The position numbers and the translations under genes were made by a program. 64,000 bases of DNA from CAYQJL01 sp964573295 (GTDB lineage Bacteria > Eisenbacteria > RBG-16-71-46 > CAIMUX01 > WJJG01): positions 1 to 64,000 of the forward strand of contig CAZNJE010000001.1 in NCBI GenBank assembly GCA_964573295.1, given 5' to 3'. Positions 53,227 to 63,778 of the stretch are shown one piece after another (position 1 is the stretch's first letter; each line of letters starts with the position of its first letter). Under the pieces are notes generated by a model. That model had not been told where the DNA came from. It saw nothing but the letters and a program-made list of their open reading frames with translations, and ran no database searches.

Positions 53227-54312
53227 CTAGCGCCCTGCCGACTCGACGGCGTCGCGCAGGAGTCGCTCAGCCGCCATCATGTGCCGTTGCGCCTCGGCCA
53301 ACTCACCCTTTCCCAGCAGCTCGCGGGCCCGCTTCAGAAGGTCGTTCCCCCGTTCGAGCTGGCGCATCGCCTTCTCGTTCTCGGCCGAGCGGATGTCGGT
53401 GGCAAGTTCGCCATAGAGCGCCTGCAGGTCCGCCAAGCTCTCGGCCAGCGTATCGCGATCCGGCTCCTGACTCACGGCACCCATCGCCTTCAGAGCGCGC
53501 TCGCGCGCCGCGAGGCTGAGGCGCAACGCCCGCCTAGGTTGCCCGTCGCGAAAGTGCCGGCGCGCCTCGTCGAGCAGTCGTTTCGCCTCCCGGTAGTCGC
53601 CCGCTTCGGCCGGCGCCATTCCCTTCTCGAGCAGGGTGATCTCGACCTGGGCCAGCAGGATGCCGCTGCGCTCGATCGAGGCTTCAACGGCGCTGCCGGC
53701 CAGGATTTCGCCCCGGGCCAGCCGTGCCGCGCGCTCGATGAGCGTACTCGCCAGCATGGCCATGCGCGCGGCCTGAGCAAAATGGCGGTCCAGAAACGCC
53801 CGCCGGGCGCGGCGCAGATGATCAGTGCCCTGCTCGAGCACCACCGAGGCCTGCCGATCCTGAGACTGCGCTACCGTGTCGGTGACCTCGGGCACGCGTG
53901 ACTCGGCCTGCTCGAGAGTGCGGCGCACGGTGTCTTCGGCCTTCTTCTCGATGCGCGCCGCATCGAGGGCCCTGAGCGCCTGCTCGCGCGCCTTGAGGGT
54001 GAGTTCGGCGGCCCGCTGATAGTATTGCTGGCCGCGCCGGAACTCACCCCACGCATCGCGCTGCAGTTCGATGGCCAGTTCGAGATGCCCGCGAGCAACG
54101 GCGGTCACCGCGGGGCCAGCCCATTCTCGGGCCTTCTCGATCACCCGATCGGTCCTCTCGAGCTCCTGCAGAACCCGGTTGTTCAAGCTACCCGCTTGAG
54201 CATTGGCGGCACTCAGCCAGGCCGAGGCAAGAAACAGACAGACGAGCGCCGCCAGGAGCCAGAGTCCCCCCGCCCTGCGCATGGCAGATCTCTTGGGCTG
54301 GTTGTGAACCAT
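53227..54312 (-). CDS. Exported alpha-helical protein
   Basis: 361 aa. Signal peptide LWLLAALVCLFLASAWLSAANAQAG, then an almost wholly helical, Ala/Arg/Glu-rich protein (for example YQRAAELTLKAREQALRAL, ARRHFRDGQPRRALRLSLAA, GELAEAQRHMMAAERLL) with tetratricopeptide-like or coiled-coil character but no clean consensus. Family not recognised. The ATG at 54312 has AGGAGG 8 nt upstream. It lies 43 nt after the NtrC-type regulator and 33 nt before the barrel-like gene, so it probably belongs to the same operon and acts in the periplasm. Confidence 0.8.
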   Translation of the reverse strand: MVHNQPKRSAMRRAGGLWLLAALVCLFLASAWLSAANAQAGSLNNRVLQELERTDRVIEKAREWAGPAVTAVARGHLELAIELQRDAWGEFRRGQQYYQRAAELTLKAREQALRALDAARIEKKAEDTVRRTLEQAESRVPEVTDTVAQSQDRQASVVLEQGTDHLRRARRAFLDRHFAQAARMAMLASTLIERAARLARGEILAGSAVEASIERSGILLAQVEITLLEKGMAPAEAGDYREAKRLLDEARRHFRDGQPRRALRLSLAARERALKAMGAVSQEPDRDTLAESLADLQALYGELATDIRSAENEKAMRQLERGNDLLKRARELLGKGELAEAQRHMMAAERLLRDAVESAGR

Positions 54313-54355
54313 GGCGGACACCTCCTGCACCTCGCGGTACATCACAGGGTACATC

Positions 54356-55783
<1,428 letters not shown>

Positions 55784-55817
55784 GCCCTCATCCTCCGTGG
55801 CTCGCCCGAAGCGATTG

Positions 55818-55875
55818 CCAGGTGGCTGCTCACCAGGTGGCTGCCCACCAGGTGGCAGCTCACCAGGTGCTTGTC
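55818..55875. repeat. 15-bp tandem array, 4 units
   Basis: CCAGGTGGCTGCTCA with variants, between the histidine kinase stop and the regulator start. Non-coding although its period is a multiple of three. Confidence 0.88.
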
Positions 55876-55966
55876 GGCGAGGCGTCTACCCACCGCGTTC
55901 CCTCGCCTGGCGTTGTCGCGCCTACTCCGACTCCTGCAGGCATACTCCCGGGGCCCTGCCCATATG

Positions 55967-57466
55967 CTACCGTGTGGAGGCGGCGGGCATCGTCAGGCGG
56001 AAGGTCGTGCCCTCTCCCACGCGGCTGTCGATCGCGACACTTCCGCCATAGAGCTCGAGCATGGACCGTACCACCGCTAGTCCCAAGCCGGAACCGTGCT
56101 CCTTGGTCGTGTAGAAGCTCTCGAAGGCTTTGCGTTGCTGCTCAGGTGTCATCCCGCAGCCGGTGTCGCCCACCTCGACGACGACCGTCTCGCCCGCCCG
56201 ATGGACGCGCGTGGTGACCGTGCCACCGCCGGGCATCGCGTCACGGGCGTTGAGCAGCAAGTTGAGCACTACTTGGTGCAAAGCCGCCGGCGCCATCTGC
56301 ACGCGGGCGATGTCCCCTTGCGCGCGCATGCGCTCCACCGCCACCCCCTTGCGCTTGAAGTCCCCCTCGAGCAGTGCGAACACCGCGTCGAAGGTCCCCT
56401 CGACATCGGCCGCCCCGCCCTCGAGCTCGGTCGGTCGCGCGAAGGCCAGATACTGGCTCAAGACGCGATTGAGGCGGTCGATCTCGCGCGGGATGGCCTC
56501 GAACCACTCGGACAGCTCTTCGGGCGGCTTGCCCTGGCGAATCTTGGCCTGCACGCGCTCGGCGCGGCTGGAGATGACAGCCAACGGATTGCGAATCTCG
56601 TGTGCCAGAATAGCCGCCAACTCACCGGCGGCAGCCAAGGTCGCGGTCTCGCGCAAGGTGCGCTCGGCCTGCGCCTGGGTACGCAGCACGCGTCCGAAGA
56701 AGAGCGCCAGAGCGAGGACGACCGCCACACCAATCATGCCGGTCACGAGTACCTGGCGGCGCACTTGCCAGAGACCGACGAAGAATCTCGATCCGCCTTC
56801 AACTCCAACGGCTCCGATCACAACACCGCCATCGTCATGGATCGGCGCGAAGGCGGTCTTCAGGTACACCTGCCCCGCCCGGTAGAGGTCACTGGCCGCC
56901 GCCACGCCGGCCATTGCGGCGGTGGCAGCACCGAAATGCAGGTCGAGCGCAGGGTGGGGATAACCGCGGGGATGGTTGCCGGCCGCATCGAGGAGATACT
57001 CATAGTCCTCGCCCACAACGTAGACCTCGCCGAGGCCGGTCTCGTAGAGGATGAGCTGCAACCGCCTTCTGAGCTGCCCCCGGCGGCGAGCCGCTTCGGC
57101 ATCCGCCGACTCGGTGGAGCCATCCAGCCCCACCGAGCCAACCAGTCCCGCGGGGGCGCCCGAGCCTGTTGGAGCGCCCGAGCCGGTGGGAGCATCCGGC
57201 CCCGTGAGTTCGCCGGTACCCTCGCGAGTCGCTTCTAGCGCGCGCATCTCTTGCTCATCGATACCCGCGGCGGTCGCCGTGGCGATGCCCACCAAACGTG
57301 CCCCCAGCTCTTCCTCGATGGTCCCGCGAACTTGCCGGTAGATCATGAGCAGGCTCACGTTGAGGACGAGTAGCAACAGCACCAAGAACAGCCCGAGGAG
57401 TGGCCAGCCGGCAGCGTGTGGTAGCCAGCTGCGCCCCGGACGAGATCGACGGCCAGGTGATTTCAT
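55967..57466 (-). CDS. Membrane sensor histidine kinase
   Basis: 499 aa. One N-terminal helix (residues ~21-42), a periplasmic sensor of ~180 residues (with YVVGEDYEYLLDAAGNHPRG and VYLKTAFAPIHDDGG, resembling a double-Cache/PAS sensor), a second helix (VLVTGMIGVAVVLALALFFG), then the kinase core: H-box AHEIRNPLAVISSRAERV with His near 288, N-box NLLLNARDAM, G1 DTGCGM and G2 GSGLGLAVVRSM. The sensor holds a small GSGAPT repeat. It should phosphorylate the NtrC-type regulator 183 nt downstream. The ATG at 57466 follows GGATGGAG; an ATG 30 nt upstream is an alternative. Confidence 0.93.
   Translation of the reverse strand: MKSPGRRSRPGRSWLPHAAGWPLLGLFLVLLLLVLNVSLLMIYRQVRGTIEEELGARLVGIATATAAGIDEQEMRALEATREGTGELTGPDAPTGSGAPTGSGAPAGLVGSVGLDGSTESADAEAARRRGQLRRRLQLILYETGLGEVYVVGEDYEYLLDAAGNHPRGYPHPALDLHFGAATAAMAGVAAASDLYRAGQVYLKTAFAPIHDDGGVVIGAVGVEGGSRFFVGLWQVRRQVLVTGMIGVAVVLALALFFGRVLRTQAQAERTLRETATLAAAGELAAILAHEIRNPLAVISSRAERVQAKIRQGKPPEELSEWFEAIPREIDRLNRVLSQYLAFARPTELEGGAADVEGTFDAVFALLEGDFKRKGVAVERMRAQGDIARVQMAPAALHQVVLNLLLNARDAMPGGGTVTTRVHRAGETVVVEVGDTGCGMTPEQQRKAFESFYTTKEHGSGLGLAVVRSMLELYGGSVAIDSRVGEGTTFRLTMPAASTR
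57153..57206. repeat. 18-bp in-frame array in the histidine kinase gene
   Basis: Three units such as GGAGCGCCCGAGCCGGTG, encoding TGSGAP hexapeptides in the periplasmic sensor region. Confidence 0.85.
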
Positions 57467-57764
57467 CTCTCCATCCCTTGCCTCGTGGATTCCCATCGTC
57501 CCCGGATGATACAGTGACCTTCGACAAGAACCAGCACGAATTGCCCATGGCGTATCAGGTGGGCGGGCCGCGTAGCAGATGGGCGGGCCGCGTAGCAGAT
57601 GGACGGGCCGATAGACCAGCCGGGATGCGCATCGTGCACCGCATGATCCGGCGGGACACCAGCAAGGACGGGCCGGCCAGGATACGCCGGCAGAGATGCG
57701 CCGACACAGATGGACCAACAAGAACGCGCCGACGAAGGCGCCGCTCGACAAGGAGTACCGCCCC
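57467..57764. other. Divergent promoter region, kinase / MEMO-like gene
   Basis: About 300 bp between divergent genes. It includes a 20-bp array (57556-57614, 2.9 units of CAGATGGGCGGGCCGCGTAG). Promoters for both directions must lie here; none is obvious. Confidence 0.6.
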
Positions 57765-59114
57765 GTGGGCGAGAACCTCATTCCCCGGCTGCGACAAATC
57801 GATTTGATGCCGATCAAGTACGAAGAGCAAGATCTCTTCCTGCTCAGGGACCCACAGGGCCTGGCGCCCGAGCCCCTGCTGCTCTCACCGGCCTCGGTGC
57901 ACCTACTGCGCTTCTTCGACGGGCGGCACACCGTCGACGACATGCAGCTCGAGTTGACGCGTGTGAGCGGACAGATCGTACCGCGCGAGCAGCTCGGCCT
58001 CTTCGTAGAGAAGCTCGACGAGGCCTTCTTTCTCGACAGCCCACGCTTCGCTCGGCGGCAGCAGGACTACGCGGAAGAATACGCCGCGGCACCGCATCGC
58101 CCGGTTCGCTTTGCGGGGGAAGCCTATCCCTCCGATCCTGCCGCTCTACGGCATGAGCTGAACGCGCTGTACGAGGCCCCCGGTGGTCCGGGGGCGCCCG
58201 AACCGGTCACATCCTGGCCGCGGGCGATCGCCGCACCGCACATCGACATCCGCCGCGGCGCCGCCGTGTACGCGCATGCTTACCGGACGTTGTGGGCATC
58301 GGTCCCCGAGCGAATCGTCGTGCTGGGTGTCTGTCACGCCCCGGCACCCAATCCGTTCATCCTCACCGTCAAGGACTATGCTACGCCACTAGGCGTGATG
58401 CCCATCGACCGCGAACTTATCCGGGACCTGATGGCGAAGCTCGACTGGAATCCCCTCGAAGCGCAGGAACTGCATCGCGCGGAACACTCGATCGAGTTCC
58501 AGGTGCTGATGCTGCAGCACGCCCTCGCCGCCGGCAGATGCGGCGTCGGCGAACGAACCGACGCGGCCGGCATACCGATCGTGCCGATTCTCTGTGGGCT
58601 GTCCTGGTCGGACTTCTACGAAACCGAGGATGGTGTGATCGGCACCGACCGGCGCGTCGATGAATTCCTGGCCGCGCTCGCCGAGGTCCTGGCGGAGGAC
58701 GGCTTGCAGCTTTGCGGGGCGCCTCGGGAGCAAGCGGGCGGGAACGCGCCCGAGGGGATCGCGGCGCAGGCCCGCGGCGACGGATCGCCGGGAACGGTTC
58801 TGGTGGCCGGCATCGATCTGGCCCATGTGGGGGTACGCTTCGGGGCGAGCGACGGCCTCGATGCGCAGAAGCTGGCTCGCCTGAAGGCGCGCGATCTCGC
58901 CACACTCAGTCTGGTCGCCGCCGGCGACCGCGACGCATTCGTGCGGGAGACACTAGCCGAGCGAGATGAACGCCACCTGTGCGGTTTCGGTGCGCTCTAC
59001 GCCCTCCTCAGTCTGCTGCCCGGAGCCGAAGGACAGGTGATCGCCTACGATCAGTCGGTGGACCCCGACGAGAGTAGTGCGGTCACCTTCGCGGCGCTGC
59101 GATTCGAGGGCTAG
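57765..59114 (+). CDS. MEMO-family (AmmeMemoRadiSam B-like) protein with PqqD-like N-terminal domain
   Basis: 449 aa. The C-terminal ~300 residues are a MEMO domain: PHIDIRRGAAVYAHAYR, ERIVVLGVCHAPAPNPF, HRAEHSIEFQVLMLQHALA, VPILCGLSW and GIDLAHVGVRFG carry the His and other ligands expected for the metal site of this dioxygenase-like fold. The AmmeMemoRadiSam set (AMMECR1, MEMO, radical SAM) is widespread, but neither partner is here. The N-terminal ~100 residues (LLSPASVHLLRFFDGRHTVDD, VSGQIVPREQLGLFVEKLDE) look like a PqqD-type winged helix, a peptide-binding module of RiPP and radical-SAM pathways. The GTG start at 57765 follows AAGGAG by 9 nt; substrate unknown. Confidence 0.85.
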   Translation: MGENLIPRLRQIDLMPIKYEEQDLFLLRDPQGLAPEPLLLSPASVHLLRFFDGRHTVDDMQLELTRVSGQIVPREQLGLFVEKLDEAFFLDSPRFARRQQDYAEEYAAAPHRPVRFAGEAYPSDPAALRHELNALYEAPGGPGAPEPVTSWPRAIAAPHIDIRRGAAVYAHAYRTLWASVPERIVVLGVCHAPAPNPFILTVKDYATPLGVMPIDRELIRDLMAKLDWNPLEAQELHRAEHSIEFQVLMLQHALAAGRCGVGERTDAAGIPIVPILCGLSWSDFYETEDGVIGTDRRVDEFLAALAEVLAEDGLQLCGAPREQAGGNAPEGIAAQARGDGSPGTVLVAGIDLAHVGVRFGASDGLDAQKLARLKARDLATLSLVAAGDRDAFVRETLAERDERHLCGFGALYALLSLLPGAEGQVIAYDQSVDPDESSAVTFAALRFEG

Positions 59115-59221
59115 CCCCGGCGGCCCTGGGCACTAGCCGCAGAGGGCGTGGACACTGGCCCGCAGGGCACGTGGGCACTAGCCCCAGACGGCATGGACAC
59201 TAGCCCCAGAAGGTGTGGACA
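59115..59221. repeat. 22-24-bp degenerate array, about 4 units
   Basis: Units CACTAGCCCCAGACGGCATGGA and relatives repeat four to five times between the convergent MEMO-like and TIM-barrel genes; unit length varies between copies. Confidence 0.75.
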
Positions 59222-60229
59222 CTAGCCCGACGAGCGCTCAAAGATGAAGCCGCACGCCTCCAGATGCTCAATCGAGGGCATCAGGTCCTCCTCGGATACA
59301 TCGAGCGTCACGTTGACCGGTTCGCTCAGCGCCTCGTGGATCGGCTCGGCCACCTCTTCGTAGCCCACCACGCCGGCGCCGCAGGCCAGATGCTGGTCCT
59401 GCATCCCGTCGTTGTCGTGGAAATCCAGGTTCGCGATCTTCTCGCGGAAGGTGTAGACCCACTCCTCGGGCGCGAACTGCGAGAAGCAAGCCGCATGGCC
59501 CAGATCGCAGCAGAAACGCAGCCACGGCGAATCAACCGCCTCGAACAAACGCTGGATGACTTGCTCGTCGGATTCCCAGGTGTTCTCGAGCGCGACGATG
59601 ACCTCTTCTTCGCGCGCGCGCGCGACGAGCTCTTCGAGCGTTTCAATGCACTCGTCGACCCACCAGTCGATCTCGTCCGGCTTCACGTGGTTGCTGAAGC
59701 CACTGTGAAAAATCGCCACCCGGGCGCCCAGGATCTTGCCAATCTCCAGACCTTCCTGAATGGCATCGAGGCTGTGCTGCTTGATCATCTTGTCGTGGCT
59801 GGCCAGCTTCAGATCGCGATGGGGCAGGTGCGCCGACACCTTGATCTTGTTGCGCCGCAGCTCGATGGCCAGGCGCTCCAGCTCGCGGATCGAGATTTCA
59901 CCATTGTAGGTGGTGTCCGATAGATTGACCTCCACGTTGAGGCCGTGATCCATCAGGATAGGCATCTTCTCACGAAGCACCTGCAGCGGCACGGGATAGG
60001 AAAGCGGGAAGACGAGTTTCGGCTTCTCCTCCTCCGGCGCCGGTTCCCCCTCGACTTCGCGGACGGGTCCGGCTTGGTCGGTCTGAACCTCACCCGCCGC
60101 CTCGGCCGCCGGTTCCTCACCGGCTGGAGTCTCGTCCTGCCCCTCTACCTCAGCCTGGGCAAACCTGCCCGGCGGCACGCTGAACCCCTCTTCGGGAAGG
60201 GCCGGTTCGAAGGCCTTCTCGTTCGTCAA
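59222..60229 (-). CDS. Sugar phosphate isomerase/epimerase-like TIM-barrel protein
   Basis: 335 aa. Residues ~75-330 fit the xylose isomerase-like TIM-barrel family (AP endonuclease 2 fold): GLNVEVNLSDTTYNG, KVSAHLPHRDLKLAS, ARVAIFHSGFSNH, VIVALENTWESDEQV, RFCCDLGHAACFSQ, ANLDFHDNDGMQDQHLACG, with His and Glu/Asp residues for a metal centre. Members include epimerases, isomerases and endonuclease IV. Before it lies an acidic ~65-residue extension (EEPAAEAAGEVQTDQ, EGEPAPEEEKP), probably disordered. TTG at 60229 was chosen from AAGGAG 7 nt upstream. It follows etfA by 73 nt; a functional link with ETF is not established. Confidence 0.82.
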   Translation of the reverse strand: MTNEKAFEPALPEEGFSVPPGRFAQAEVEGQDETPAGEEPAAEAAGEVQTDQAGPVREVEGEPAPEEEKPKLVFPLSYPVPLQVLREKMPILMDHGLNVEVNLSDTTYNGEISIRELERLAIELRRNKIKVSAHLPHRDLKLASHDKMIKQHSLDAIQEGLEIGKILGARVAIFHSGFSNHVKPDEIDWWVDECIETLEELVARAREEEVIVALENTWESDEQVIQRLFEAVDSPWLRFCCDLGHAACFSQFAPEEWVYTFREKIANLDFHDNDGMQDQHLACGAGVVGYEEVAEPIHEALSEPVNVTLDVSEEDLMPSIEHLEACGFIFERSSG

Positions 60230-60302
60230 GGTTCCTCTCCTTTCATCCCGCACATCGCGCGCATCGCGCGCACACGATCGCTTCCGCGGCGGGGACGGGT
60301 GG

Positions 60303-61268
60303 CTACTGCTTCGCCTTCTTGACCGCCTCGGTCAGTGCCGGCACAACCTTGAACAGGTCGCCCACCACGCCGTAGTCGGCCATGGCGAAGATGGGCGCGT
60401 CGGGATCCTTGTTGATGGCCACGATGCACTTGGCCGTCCGCATGCCCGCCAGATGCTGAATCGCACCGGAGATCCCTACGGCGACGTACAGCTTCGGCGA
60501 AACCGTCTTGCCCGTCTGCCCCACCTGGTGGGCGTGATCGATCCAGCCGGCGTCGACCGCGGCGCGCGACGCGCCGACGGCGCCACCCAATGCGCTCGCC
60601 AGGGCCTCGACGATGTCGAAGTTCGCCGGGTCCTTGAGACCGCGGCCGCCGGAGACAATGATCTCGGCCTCCTGCACGTCGACCGTGCCCTCTTCCTTCT
60701 TGGCAACCTCAATGACGGTCGCCCGCGATTCGGCCGGCATCTCCGCCGAGAGCGGCTGCGGACTGCCGCTGCTGCCATTGCTCTCCGGCACCGGGTAGGC
60801 GCTGGGCCGCAGGGTCACCATGACCGGGCTCTTGGCGGCTTCGATCGTGGCGAAGACCTTGCCGCCGTACATCGACTTGACCGCCCGGAAAGCCCCGCCT
60901 TCTTCATCGATCGAGATGCAGTTGCTCAAGAAGGCCATGTTCTTGCGGGCCGCCACGCGCGGGGCCAGATCCTTGCCCATCGCCGTGGCGATCATGAAAA
61001 CGGCATCCGGCTGGGCGGTCTCGACCGCCGCGGTGAGAGCCGCGGCGTAGCCCTCGGCGTCGTAGTTGGCCAGCCTGTCGTTCTCGAAGATGTGGATGTG
61101 ATCGGCACCGTACTCGGCCAGCGTCGGCGCGATGTCGTTCACGCCCGAACCCACGACCAGCGCATGCACCTCGCCGGCCATTTCTTTGGCGCGTCCCAGG
61201 GCCTCGTAGGAACTCTTGCGGAAAGCGCCGTCACGCTGCTCGGCAAAGACCAGAATCCTGTTCGCCAT
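60303..61268 (-). CDS. etfA: Electron transfer flavoprotein subunit alpha
   Basis: 321 aa. Binds FAD and, with EtfB, shuttles electrons between acyl-CoA or other dehydrogenases and a quinone or other acceptor. The N-terminal half has ILVFAEQRDGAFRKSSYEAL and TAMGKDLAPRVAARKNM; the C-terminal FAD domain has SGGRGLKDP, GQTGKTVSPKLYVAVGISGA, IQHLAGM and CIVAINKDPDAPIF. The sequence shows no sign of the additional domains of bifurcating or ferredoxin-fused forms. GGGGGAG precedes the ATG. Cotranscribed with etfB (15 nt upstream); no acyl-CoA dehydrogenase or ETF-quinone oxidoreductase gene is in the window. Confidence 0.97.
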   Translation of the reverse strand: MANRILVFAEQRDGAFRKSSYEALGRAKEMAGEVHALVVGSGVNDIAPTLAEYGADHIHIFENDRLANYDAEGYAAALTAAVETAQPDAVFMIATAMGKDLAPRVAARKNMAFLSNCISIDEEGGAFRAVKSMYGGKVFATIEAAKSPVMVTLRPSAYPVPESNGSSGSPQPLSAEMPAESRATVIEVAKKEEGTVDVQEAEIIVSGGRGLKDPANFDIVEALASALGGAVGASRAAVDAGWIDHAHQVGQTGKTVSPKLYVAVGISGAIQHLAGMRTAKCIVAINKDPDAPIFAMADYGVVGDLFKVVPALTEAVKKAKQ

Positions 61269-61283
61269 CGTCGCTCCCCCCCC

Positions 61284-62066
61284 CTAGAACACCTTGGCTT
61301 CGTTCTTCAGCAGGTCCACCAACTGGCTCACCACTTCCTCGGGCTCGCCCTCGAACTTCTTGCCGCCGGCGCGATCCGGAGGCGGATCCATCTTGATGAG
61401 CTTGATGCCCGACCCGGCGGCGCCCACTTCCTCGGCCGGCACCGATGGGGTGACCTCTTCGATCGGCTTGCGTTTGGCGGCCATGATGCCCTTCAGGGAG
61501 GCATACCGCGGCTCGTTCAGACCCTTCTCGGCCGAGATCACGGCCGGCAGGGAGAAAGCGACGATCTCGGACCCACCCTCGATGTCGCGGGTAGCCTTGC
61601 CCTTGCCGTCGTCGCTCCATTCCAGCGTGTGCACCAGAGACACGTGGGGCCAACCCAGGAACTCGGCCAATGCGATGCTCGTGCTGTCGTGCTCGACATC
61701 GATGCTCAGCTTGCCGCACAGCACCAGGTCCGGCTCGATCCCTTTGATGACGTCGGCCAGAGAGCGCGCGGTCCCGATGCCGTCGCCCCCGTGATACGCT
61801 TCGTCCTGGATGATGACTCCGCGGTCAGCACCCATCGCCAGACAGGACCGGATGGCTTCCTTCGCCTTCTCCGGACCGAGGGTCACGACGATGACCTCGC
61901 CTTCGCCCTTCGATTCCTTGATCGTGAGCGCCTCCTCGACCGCATACTCATCATAAGGATTCACGACCATCTCCAGATCGTCACGCTCGATCGATGTGCC
62001 GTCACCGGCGATCGTGATGCGTGCTTCGGAGCTCGGAACCTGCTTCATGCAAACCACGATTCTCAC
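61284..62066 (-). CDS. etfB: Electron transfer flavoprotein subunit beta
   Basis: 260 aa. Forms the heterodimer with EtfA and binds AMP or a second flavin. The N-terminus RIVVCMKQVPSSEARITI, VVNPYDEYAVEEAL, VVTLGPEKAKEAIRSCLAMG, YHGGDGIGTARSLADVIKG and LPAVISAEKGLNEPRYASLKG are family signatures. The start is GTG at 62066 with AGGAGG 8 nt upstream. First gene of the etfB-etfA-TIM barrel operon. Whether it bifurcates electrons cannot be told from sequence alone. Confidence 0.97.
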   Translation of the reverse strand: MRIVVCMKQVPSSEARITIAGDGTSIERDDLEMVVNPYDEYAVEEALTIKESKGEGEVIVVTLGPEKAKEAIRSCLAMGADRGVIIQDEAYHGGDGIGTARSLADVIKGIEPDLVLCGKLSIDVEHDSTSIALAEFLGWPHVSLVHTLEWSDDGKGKATRDIEGGSEIVAFSLPAVISAEKGLNEPRYASLKGIMAAKRKPIEEVTPSVPAEEVGAAGSGIKLIKMDPPPDRAGGKKFEGEPEEVVSQLVDLLKNEAKVF

Positions 62067-62304
62067 GAGTCTTGCCTCCTTCCAGCTCAGAATCGCCCCT
62101 CGGCGGGCGTGATCGCCGGAATCGACCTCTAAAACAAACGAGCCTCCCCGGGGCCAAACGCCTCGAGCGGAGCGCTCGTCCTAACCAACCCCAGACAGTC
62201 TCGCCGTGGGGAGCTTAGCCCCCCGGTCCATGCCCGACCCCACGAGCCTCGGACAGTACACCGGATAGTCCAAGAGGCGAAGCTAGCAAAGAGGGAGAAG
62301 CGGG
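62067..62304. other. Intergenic region upstream of etfB
   Basis: About 240 bp of mostly unique sequence without a gene, array or clear terminator. It should contain the etf promoter. Confidence 0.4.
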
Positions 62305-63375
62305 TCAATCGGCTTCCTCGACCAGCTGATCAAGAAGCCAGGGCAACTCCTCGGCTTCCAGGCGTCTCCAGGTGTCGGGCGCGGCGCGATACTCGATCCC
62401 GCGACGTTCTCCGCCCGAGACCCGGCTGAGGATCGCCCCGCCGGCGACCTCCAGAGCGGGGATGTTCAGGTCGATGCGCCCGATCGCCCCGCCACCCGAG
62501 GTCCAGTCGGCCCGGGGTGGACCGTAAGTGACGATGAGTTGCGTCTTTCCCTCGCGGTCACGCAGAGTCCAACGTTCCGTCCCGGCCGATTCCGCATCGA
62601 TCCAGATCTCCGCCCCGGGGAAGAGCCGCGCCAGCGACGGGACAGTCCCCGTGAAGATGAAACGGTCGCCGCGCGCGATCGCCTGCGGGCGGACCAAGTC
62701 CTCGAGAAGCGATTGCGGCGCAAGGAGGTACCAAGCCAGACGTTCCAGGAACGGCCCCAGATCAGCGGCCTGCGCGAACGCCTCTTCCCCAACCGGAGCA
62801 ACCGTCCCCTCCGGGGGGCGCGCGTCATCGGGCGGAGGCCGGGTCCAACCTTCGAGGTAGACCTGCTGACGCGGAAAGCGAAGCTGCCAGGCCACTTCCG
62901 AGGCCCAGAGGCTTGCGACCGGGGTCAGCATGCCCGGCCTGAGAAGAGCACTCATGGGGGCGCTGTCCTGGGCTCGAAGACGCAGGGTGAGTCCCGGCAA
63001 CCGGCGCTCACCAACGTAGAAACGGGTCGTGGCCGACGCGCTGAGAGACGTAGGGCGAGGAGCCTCGGGCAAGGAACGCGTGAGAAGAGCGCTGCGGAGC
63101 GAATCGGGCTGCTCGATGCGGATCGAGCGGTCCATGACGCCGGCGGCCGGCGCGGCCTCATCGCGACTAGCCCGTGTGCAGGAACCGGCAATGAGGACGA
63201 GGCAGGCAAGCAGAAAGACGAACCCGATCGAGGGGGCTTGGGGCACGGGCCCGTTCGAGCAGGCCCGCGAGATGAGTCCGATCGAGGGAACGCGCGACAC
63301 GAGCCCCTTCGAGCGAGACCGCGGCACGAGCGCGCACCAAGCTTGCTGCACCTGTGAGCGAAGCATCCAGCGCAT
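62305..63375 (-). CDS. LolB/DUF4292-like lipoprotein
   Basis: 356 aa with the longest start. A lipobox (VLIAGSC) follows the hydrophobic FVFLLACLVLIAG; a ~50-residue Arg/Ser-rich segment with repeats (LVSRVPSIGLISRACS, PVPQAPSIG) comes before it, so the true start may be later. The mature part has patterns of lipoprotein-carrier-like sandwiches: TTRFYVGERRLPGLTLRLRAQDSAP, RFPRQQVYLEGW, RWTLRDREGKTQLIVTYG and GRIDLNIPALEVAGGAIL. Such proteins bind lipids or lipoproteins on the way to the outer membrane. The assignment to DUF4292 is by pattern only. It lies 22 nt after the CoA-binding gene. Confidence 0.68.
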   Translation of the reverse strand: MRWMLRSQVQQAWCALVPRSRSKGLVSRVPSIGLISRACSNGPVPQAPSIGFVFLLACLVLIAGSCTRASRDEAAPAAGVMDRSIRIEQPDSLRSALLTRSLPEAPRPTSLSASATTRFYVGERRLPGLTLRLRAQDSAPMSALLRPGMLTPVASLWASEVAWQLRFPRQQVYLEGWTRPPPDDARPPEGTVAPVGEEAFAQAADLGPFLERLAWYLLAPQSLLEDLVRPQAIARGDRFIFTGTVPSLARLFPGAEIWIDAESAGTERWTLRDREGKTQLIVTYGPPRADWTSGGGAIGRIDLNIPALEVAGGAILSRVSGGERRGIEYRAAPDTWRRLEAEELPWLLDQLVEEAD

Positions 63376-63397
63376 CGATCCAGACCGCGCCGCGGCG

Positions 63398-63778
63398 CTA
63401 GGCCTCCTCCATCTCGCTCGGATCCAACCCCATCGCCACGATCGAGCAAGCCTGGATCGGCGATAGGCCCAACCGTTCGGCCTCGGCTACCAGCTCCTCA
63501 CTTTCGCTGCCCGGATTGAGGAAGAACTCCTTCGGCTTCTTCGCGGCAATGGCCGGCAGGACTGAGAGCCCGACCTTCGGCGGGAGGTACATGGAGACCC
63601 GGTCGAGATCCCCGGGAACATCCTCGAGCCGGGCGTAGGCCCGCAGGCCTTCGACCTCCTGGGCGTGAGGGTTGACTGGATAGACGGTGAATCCGGCCTG
63701 CAGGTGCGCACGGACCGACTTGTTTCCATACTTGCTACGATCGGTGCTAGCACCGATGATGGCGACTGTAGGCGGCAT
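63398..63778 (-). CDS. CoA-binding Rossmann protein (YccU-like)
   Basis: 126 aa. A single Rossmann-type CoA-binding domain: VAIIGASTDRSKYGNKSVR (nucleotide loop), GFTVYPVNPHAQEVEGLRAY, DRVSMYLPPKVGLSVLPAI and the C-terminal LGLSPIQACSIVAMGL. Proteins of this size are widespread and their precise role is unclear. AAGGAG lies 9 nt before the ATG. It is probably cotranscribed with the lipoprotein gene downstream. Confidence 0.9.
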   Translation of the reverse strand: MPPTVAIIGASTDRSKYGNKSVRAHLQAGFTVYPVNPHAQEVEGLRAYARLEDVPGDLDRVSMYLPPKVGLSVLPAIAAKKPKEFFLNPGSESEELVAEAERLGLSPIQACSIVAMGLDPSEMEEA

